Assembly (NCBI GenBank): GCA_037179515.1
Contig: JAXCGZ010019290.1
Span: 1 to 64,000 of the forward strand
DNA from: Halocaridina rubra
Taxonomy: Eukaryota > Arthropoda > Malacostraca > Decapoda > Atyidae
Direction: 5' to 3'
DNA: 64,000 bases
The position numbers and the translations under genes are program-made. Each line of letters begins with the position of its first letter. Position 1 is the stretch's first letter. Below the pieces are notes generated by a model. That model had not been told where the DNA came from and did not search any database. It worked only from the letters and a program-made list of their open reading frames with translations. Below, piece by piece: positions 56,661 to 64,000 of the stretch.

Positions 56661-57438
56661 CTTATAAGGGGGAATATAGCTTTGGCATATGGATGGATTA
56701 ATACTTTAATAGTTAATATTATTTATACCTGTTATTTTTATTACCACTTTAATCCTATTGTCAGAATTTTACTCTCAATTCTCATTACTATTACCACACT
56801 TGTTATTTTACTTTAACATTTTCACTCTTTGTAATTAACATTATTTCTATTCCTACTTTTGTTGTCATGATTATTATTCGGTTCCTAATTATACTCATTT
56901 TCTTCATATCTTCCATGATATCGTATTTTGTTTTAATATTCCCTTTCCGTAATGCTCCACTCCCGTTTTCTTTTCCTAAAATGGAGTGAAAAAACGAAAT
57001 CGGCATCTATCTATCTCCTTTGAGAGAGCCACCATTTACCCTTATTTCCCCTCACACACACACACCTTGTTAAGGTGGTCTGCCTCTCTTTTTATCTCTA
57101 TTTAGTTTTCGTGCTTTCCCCCTCCTACTCTTTCTCATCCTATTCCTCCCCTCTCCAGTGATGACCCCCAGAATATGGCGCTCAGAAAGTTCGCTCAAAA
57201 CCGTCACTCATCCCCCCCCCTTTTTTTTCCTATTCTCTCCCAGTTTATCGTTGTCACAATCAGAAAATGAGTTGGAGGATCGAGAATATGCTTCGTAGAA
57301 TGTAAAAGAGTGTATAAAATAGATAATCAAGCTTAGGATTAATATTATATTAACATAGATGTTGAAAGTAAAAGAAGTGGTAAATCTACGTATTGTATCT
57401 CGCGACATGTTTGAATTTAATGAGGTAATGACACTATA

Positions 57439-57440
<2 letters not shown>
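56661..57440. other. Intergenic DNA
   Basis: AT-rich with pyrimidine-rich stretches. No gene is seen. Confidence 0.4.

Positions 57441-57531
<91 letters not shown>
57441..57531. repeat. (TA)n(TG)n microsatellite at a CR1 tail
   Basis: About 76 bp TA and 14 bp TG leading into GATTACCTAATTGTG. Confidence 0.95.
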
Positions 57532-57605
57532 ATTACCTAATTGTGTTTACGGGAAAGAGCCCAAAGCTCGTATCTTCCCGTCTCCTGATCGGTTCCATTT
57601 TAGAC

Positions 57606-60424
57606 TTAGTGATACTTATCATACCTGTCCTTAAAACTATGGATTGAGATAGCATTAACTACCTCCTCGCTTAGCCAATTCCAATTATCAACTACTCTTA
57701 CACTGAAAAAGTATTTCCTTACATCCTGCAAAGAAGTTTTCTTACGAAGCTTCAAACTATGACCTCTAGTTCTAGAGCCAGCCATTTCAAAATATCGATC
57801 CCTATCCACTCTATCATAACCATGAAGGAATTTAAAGACTGTCACCATATCCCCCCTCACTCTTCTAGCTTCCAGTGATGGTAAGTAATTCCCTCAGCCT
57901 CTCATCGTAACTGAGATTGCGTATTTCTGGCACCAGTTTCGTGGCATGTCTTTGAACTTTTTCAAGCTTAGCTATGTGCTTTTTCAAGTGCGGATTCCAA
58001 AAAGGGGCTGCATATTCGAGTTTTGGCCTCACATAGGTTACATAAATATTTCTGAACATTTCCTTGTCCATGTGCCTGAAGGCTACCCTTACATTTGATA
58101 AGAATGCATATGCTGCCCTTACTATGCCATTTATATGTATTTCTGGAGACAAATCTGCCAGTATGTTTACTCCTAGATCTCTCTCATTTTCTGTCTCCTG
58201 AAGTTGCACTCCAGCCACCGAGTAGTCAAGCTTGGTCCTTCTTGCACTTGTACCCATTCTCATTACCTTACATTTTGAAGTATTGAATTTCATTAGCCAC
58301 TTTTCTGACCACTCATGCAGATTATTTAGATCATCCTGAAGTTCTCTACCATTGTTCTCGTTTTTTACTTTCTTCACAATCTTTGCATCATCTGCAAACA
58401 TATTCATGAATGAATTTGCAGACTCTGGTAGGTCATTTACATATACAAGGAACAAAAGTGGCCCTAAAACTGAACCCTTTGGAACTCCACTACTAACTCT
58501 TCTCCATTCAGACATTGAGTGTCTTACTCTAACCCTCTGTTCCCTTCCTTCTAAGTAAGTTTTTATCCATTCCAAAACATTTCCACCTATTCTAGCCATT
58601 GATTGTAGCTTCCTAATAAGTCTCCCATGTGGAACAGTGTCAGACGCTTTCTGGAAGTCTAGGAATATGCAATCTGCCCAGCCCTCTCTTTCCTGTAAGA
58701 TTTGGCTTACCTCATCATAAAATTCTAATAAGTTTGTTACTGTTAATCTACCTTCTCTGAAGCCATGTTGCCTCACTGACAAAAAGTTGAAGGATTCCAA
58801 GTGAAGAGAGATATGTTTCCTTAGTAGTTTCTCCATAACTTTGCAAACTATGCTGGTCAAGGAAACTGGTCTATAGTTCAGAGCCGTATCCCTCCTTCCC
58901 TTTTTGAAGATAGGTGTCACATTTGCTTGTTTCCAGCATCTTGGAATCTCCCCCGACTCCAGAGACTCCTTAAATATGATACTTACTGCCACTGATATTG
59001 TGTTTGCGCATTTTTTAAGCACATGAGGGGATATGTCATCAGGACCTGTAGCTTTATGAACATCTAAATCCATCAGCGCTTTGCATACCTCTGTGGCTGT
59101 AAGGTTGATGTTCTCTAATACCGGCCCTTGAGCTTCTATCACTGCAATCTGAGGGGGTGGGGTATTTTTTACTGTAAATACTGACTGAAACTCCTTGTTC
59201 AATTCTTTGCAGATCTCTTCATCCGTCTCAGTGATGCTTCCATCCGCTCTCTTTAGCCTTAAAACCTGTTCTTTTACCTTCAGTTTTCCTCTGATAAAGC
59301 TGTGGAAAAGCTTGGGATTTTCTTTAGCCTTCCATGTGTTGTCCCTCTCATAGTCTCTCGCTGCCTCTCTCCTTTTACTTAGGTGGTCATTTCTTGCTCT
59401 TTTGTAGGTTTGCCAGGCATTTATGTTTTTTCTCCTCCTATACCTTTTCCAGCATTTGTCTCTCCACTCCTTGGCTCTTTTGCACCCATTATCGAACCAT
59501 TTCTCTCTGGCATGAATTACACCTACTTTGGTGACAGGTATGCAGCAATCTACTATCTTCCCATATTTCTCACAAAAGATGTCATACATTTCTTACAGAT
59601 TTGTTGTAAAATAAGGTTCTCCAGTCAATAACTTCAAAAAGCTCATTCATTTTGATGTAATCTCCTTTCGGATAGTTCCTCCTCATGTCCTCAGTGCCTC
59701 TACTCTCAGGAAGAATATCTTTAATGATATACTCCATCAACAACACACAGTGGTCACTCTTTCCAATTGGTGGCTCATACTCAATTTTTTCAATATCCAA
59801 CACATTATCTGTGAACACTAGATCAAGTAGTGATGGCTCATCCCCACCCCTGGCCCTTGTTGGTTCCATTACATGTTGGTGTAGGAAATTCCCTTGTACG
59901 CAATCTAGGCATCTTGCCCCGAATGAGTCCTCACCATTGTGTGGGTCAAGATTTATCCAATCTATCTCTTTATGATTAAAGTCTCCCATAATCAAAATCC
60001 TACATTTTTTTTCCCATGCCATGTTAACAAGTGAGTTTATGACTTCAATAGTACCTACATGACTTTCCTCATAAACTTCAAGCCTATTTTGGTTCCTTGG
60101 TGGGTTGTATACAACAGTTATTATAATGCTCTCTGACCCAGTATTTATGCGAACAACAAGAAATTCCTTGAACTCACTTTCTATAGCCAAGTTTATTTCT
60201 TCGACTTGAATCCTTTCACTTATGAGCAGTGCTATCCCTCCACCAGTCCTCTCAGATCTTTCAACCCTTAGTATTCTGAAGCCCTTAGGAAAAACTGTGA
60301 CACTGTTTATGTCCTCACTCAACTTAGTCTCTGTAATTGCTACTATATCTGCCTTACTGTTGTGAATCCTATCTTTTAATTCTACTGCCTTACCAGCTAA
60401 TCCATCAGCATTTGTGTATAACAA
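57606..60424 (-). pseudogene. ORF2 of CR1-like copy E, two frameshifts
   Basis: Endonuclease (60424-59582) and RT (59589-57865) are open, with FADD intact but KAFDTVPHG changed to KASDTVPHG. Two bases are lost near 59595 (CTTGTAC to CTTAC) and two near 57887. The C-terminus is intact in the third frame. As in other copies, no ATG precedes the endonuclease; the M seen in copy A is Lys here. Confidence 0.85.
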
Positions 60425-60426
60425 TC

Positions 60427-61395
60427 TTAATGAGGCCCCATCCCCTGATCTTCTCTCATTATCTTCTTTATCTCCCCTTTGTTTGGAAGAACTCTGTAAT
60501 GAAAATTTTTCTTCTCTTCTTCATTTCTTTCATCATTTAACCTTCTTGCCTCTTCCAACAAGTTTTTGATCTTTCCCATCTCTTCCTGTGTTCTGTATCG
60601 TCTAATGAACACTTCTTTGAATTCTTGAAGGTCTTTTAGACTTTTTTTTCTCAACAATATTTCCCTACATGTTTCCCCTCTCTCAAAGGTTACTTTTGTT
60701 GGTCTCGGCTTTCCTTCCCTCGAATATTTACCTAGTTTGTGTATGTTTACAATATCCACAGGACCACATACTACTCCAAGCTTTCTTATCAGGTCTACAA
60801 CCCTAGCTTTATTTTCTTCAAGTCTCCCCTGCCATGTTGGCTCCTGGGATTCACTTATGCCTGAGATTACCACTGTCTTCTCCTTATCAAGTGCCTGTCT
60901 GATGAGTGGGTTTGCCCTTTCCATCACAACGTCTTTCATTTTTTCGATTACTGTCTCTCTATAGTCAACTGTTTGTATGTTTTCCAGTGCCACCACCTTT
61001 ACAGCCTCTTTTACTGCCACATTCCCCTTTAGTGCATCAGCAAAGGAAGTTTTCATGGCATCATTTTCCATATTCAGCTCCTGGAACTCTTTTCTGAACT
61101 GTTCAATGTTTTCCTTAATCTGGACATTCCAAGCAGCAATCTCGTCTCTCTCAGAAGAGAGCAGTGAACTAACATCTAATTCCTTTAGGTTGTCATTCAG
61201 CTGTTTGTTTTTATCTTCTTGTTTAGAAATTCTAGATTCTAGTTGACTCTTTTCCCCTTCCAGCTTCTTTATTCTTTTTTCTAGTTCCTTTCTCTCCTGC
61301 CCTTGTGGTTTATTTGCTTCCTCCAAAGATCTTATTTGCTCTCTGAGTGTTTCATTTCTCCATCCATATTCCGAATTTTATCATCAAGGCTTATA
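60427..61395 (-). pseudogene. ORF1 of CR1-like copy E, 5' incomplete
   Basis: About 299 residues open: coiled coil (KELEKRIKKLEGEKSQLE), VVISGISES, PRPTKVTFERGE and the end MGPH. A ~10-bp deletion near 61352 shifts the frame of the N-terminal part, and the element stops before the start codon. Confidence 0.8.
60502..60508 (-). promoter_or_regulatory. Candidate -1 frameshift heptamer (A AAT TTT), conserved
   Basis: Same heptamer as in copy A, again 26 codons before the ORF1 stop, with the -1 frame open from just upstream into the endonuclease. Confidence 0.5.
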
Positions 61396-61401
61396 ACCAT
61401 T

Positions 61402-63368
61402 GCCTAATTGTGTTTGCGGGAAAGAGCCCAAAGCTCGTATCTTCCCGTCTCCTGATCGGTTCCATTTTATACTTAGTGATACTTATACCTGTCCTTAAAA
61501 CTATGGATTGAGATAGCATTAACTACCTCCTCGCTTAGCCAATTCCAATTATCAACTACTCTTACACTGAAAAAGTATTTCCTTACATCCTGCAAAGAAG
61601 TTTTCTTACGAAGCTTCAAACTATGACCTCTAGTTCTAGAGCCAGCCATATCAAAATATCGATCCTTATCCACTCTTATCATAACCATGAAGGAATTTAA
61701 AGACTGTCACCATATCCCCCCTCACTCTTCTAGCTTCCAGTGATGGTAAGTCTACTTCCCTCAGCCTCTCATCATAACAGATTGCGTATTTCTGGCACCA
61801 GTTTCGTGGCATGTCTTTGAACTTTTTCAAGCTTAGCTATGTGCTTTTTCAAGTGCGGATTCCAAAAGGGGGCTGCATATTCGAGTTTTGGCCTCACATA
61901 GGTTACATAAATATTTCTGAACATTTCCTTGTCCATGTGCCTGAAGGCTACCCTTACATTTGATAAGAATGCATATGCTGCCCTTACTATGCCATTTATA
62001 TGTATTTCTGGAGACAAATCTGCCAGTATGTTTACTCCTAGATCTCTCTCATTTTCTGTCTCTTGAAGTTATACTCCAGCCACTGAGTAGTCAAGCTTGG
62101 TCCTTCTTGCACTTGTACCCATTCTCATTACCTTACATTTTGAAGTATTGAATTTCATTAGCCACTTTTCTGACCACTCATGCAGATTATTTAGATCCTC
62201 CTGAAGTTCTCTACCATTGTTCTCGTTTTTTACTTTCTTCACAATCTTTGCATCATCTGCAAACATATTCATGAATGAATTTACAGACTCTGGTAGGTCA
62301 TTTACATATACAAGGAACAAAAGTGGCCCTAAAACTGAACCCTGTGGAACTCCACTACTAACTCTTCTCCATTCAGACATTGAGTGTCTTACTCTAACCC
62401 TCTGTTCCCTTCCTTCTAAGTAAGTTTTTATCCATTCCAAAACATTTCCACCTATTCTAGCCATTGATTGCAGCTTCCTAATAAGTCTTCCATGTGGAAC
62501 AGTGTCAAACGCTTTCTGGAAGTCTAGGAATATGCAATCTGCCCAGCCCTCTCTTTCCTGTAAGATTTGGGTTACCTCATCATAAAATTCTAATAAGTTT
62601 GTTACTGTTGATCTACCTTCTCTGAAGCCATGTTGCCTCACTGACAAAAAGTTGAAGGATTCCAAGTGAAGAGATGTTTCCTTAGTAGTTTCTCCATAAC
62701 TTTGCAAACTATGCTGGTCAAGGAAACTGGTCTATAGTTCAGAGCCGTATGCCTCCTTCCCTTTTTGAAGATAGGTATCACATTTGCTTGTTTCCAGCAT
62801 CTTGGAATCTCCCCCGACTCCAGTGACTCCTTAAATATGATACTTAGTGCCACTGATATTGTGTTTGCGCTTTGCATACCTCTGTGGCTGTAAGGTTGAT
62901 GTTCTCTAATACCGGCCCTTGAGCTTTTATCACTGCAATCTGAGGGGGTGGGGTATTTTCTACTGTAAATACTGACTGAAACTCCTTGTTCAATTCTTTG
63001 CAGATCTCTTCATCCGTCTCAGTGATGCTTCCATCCGCTCTCTTTAGCCTTAAAACCTGTTCTTTTACCTACAGTTTTCCTCTGATAAAGCTGTGGAAAA
63101 GCTTGGGATTTTCTTTAGTTTTCCTGGTGATGTCCCTCTCATAGTCTCTCTCTACCTCTCTCCTTTTACTTAGGTAGTCATTTCTTGCTCTTTTGTAGGT
63201 TTGCCAGGCATTTATGCTTTTTCTCCTCCTATGCCTTTTCCAGCATTTGTCTCTCCACTCCTTAGCTCTTTTACACCCATTATCGAACCATTTCTCTCTG
63301 GCATGAATTACACCTACTTTGGTGACAGGTATGCAGCAATCTACTATCTTCCCATATTTCTCACAAAA
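61402..63368 (-). mobile_element. CR1-like LINE, copy F, 5' truncated
   Basis: 3' UTR (starting GCCTAATTGTGTTTGCGGG) through RT to the linker between endonuclease and RT; ends at 63368 in unrelated DNA. Confidence 0.9.
61473..63366 (-). pseudogene. Partial ORF2 of copy F, multiply broken
   Basis: RT motifs QHGFREGRS, FLDFQKAFDTVPHG, GVPQGSVLGPL and FADD are readable, but there are several indels, a TAA in place of a Tyr/Cys codon near 62070, and an internal deletion near 62868 that removes ~80 bp between the thumb-side HKATGPDDI region and IPRCWKQ. Confidence 0.8.
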
Positions 63369-63876
<508 letters not shown>

Positions 63877-63949
63877 GTTTTGTTGTTTTATGTCTACTTT
63901 TATTTTTTATCTTTGCCTTGTTTGCGTATTTCCTTTATTTGCAATTATG

Positions 63950-63951
<2 letters not shown>

Positions 63952-64000
<49 letters not shown>
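63952..64000. repeat. (TA)n microsatellite reaching the window end
   Basis: Continues to the last base, so its length is unknown. Confidence 0.95.

Larger units (their letters stand above)
57532..61401 (-). mobile_element. CR1-like LINE, copy E, nearly full length
   Basis: 3' UTR, ORF2, and ORF1 back to the coiled coil; the 5' end is joined directly to the 3' tail of copy F at 61401/61402. Second most complete copy. Confidence 0.9.

Overview
The window looks like non-coding DNA from an animal with a large, repeat-rich genome, most likely a decapod crustacean. The grounds are the extreme density of dinucleotide microsatellites (mostly TA, also TG/CA and CT/GA; roughly 3.5-4 kb in total), many CR1-like, RTE-like and other non-LTR retrotransposons, pogo/Tigger-type and hAT DNA transposons, tRNA-related SINEs, and one spliced host exon. 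There are no bacterial operons, rRNA genes or CRISPR arrays. The taxonomic call is inference from repeat content.

Layout. 1-5.9 kb: a nearly intact CR1-like LINE on the minus strand (ORF1 coiled-coil protein, ORF2 endonuclease-reverse transcriptase), facing two short plus-strand tails of the same family. 6.3-9.5 kb: a second, unrelated LINE on the plus strand, broken by one stop codon and two A-run frameshifts. 9.69-9.85 kb: a hairpin MITE. 10.3-11.5 kb: the only convincing host coding sequence, a 401-codon first exon of a Pro/Ser-rich acidic protein ending at a GTGAGT donor. 11.6-15.7 kb: four CR1 copies in head-to-tail order. 15.7-22.3 kb: Tigger-like elements, a 178-bp satellite, SINE-like repeats and a nested LINE fragment. 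22.7-25.7 kb: a decayed RTE element. 26-35 kb: degenerate tandem repeats, a foldback Tigger-like element, a decayed jockey/I-like LINE tail and unrecognised DNA. 35.1-35.9 kb: a tRNA-related repeat block flanked by a 13-bp target duplication. 36.4-38.1 kb: a hAT element with an 8-bp target duplication. 38.6-41.7 kb: little recognisable. 41.7-52.8 kb: a mosaic of microsatellites, SINEs, MITEs, Tigger ends and another CR1 copy. 57.5-63.4 kb: two more CR1 copies head to tail.

How the parts fit. The strongest signal is the behaviour of the CR1-like family. Its 3' ends run into (CA)n/(TA)n, and the truncated 5' ends of several copies begin inside the CA-rich 3' tail of another copy, always in the same orientation relative to the CA strand. 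This suggests an element that targets CA microsatellites, including its own tails, and so builds head-to-tail arrays. The same family has ORF2 in the -1 frame of ORF1, with no ATG at its start and a canonical slippery heptamer in the short overlap, which points to programmed -1 frameshifting. Host gene content is minimal; nearly everything else is layers of mobile DNA.
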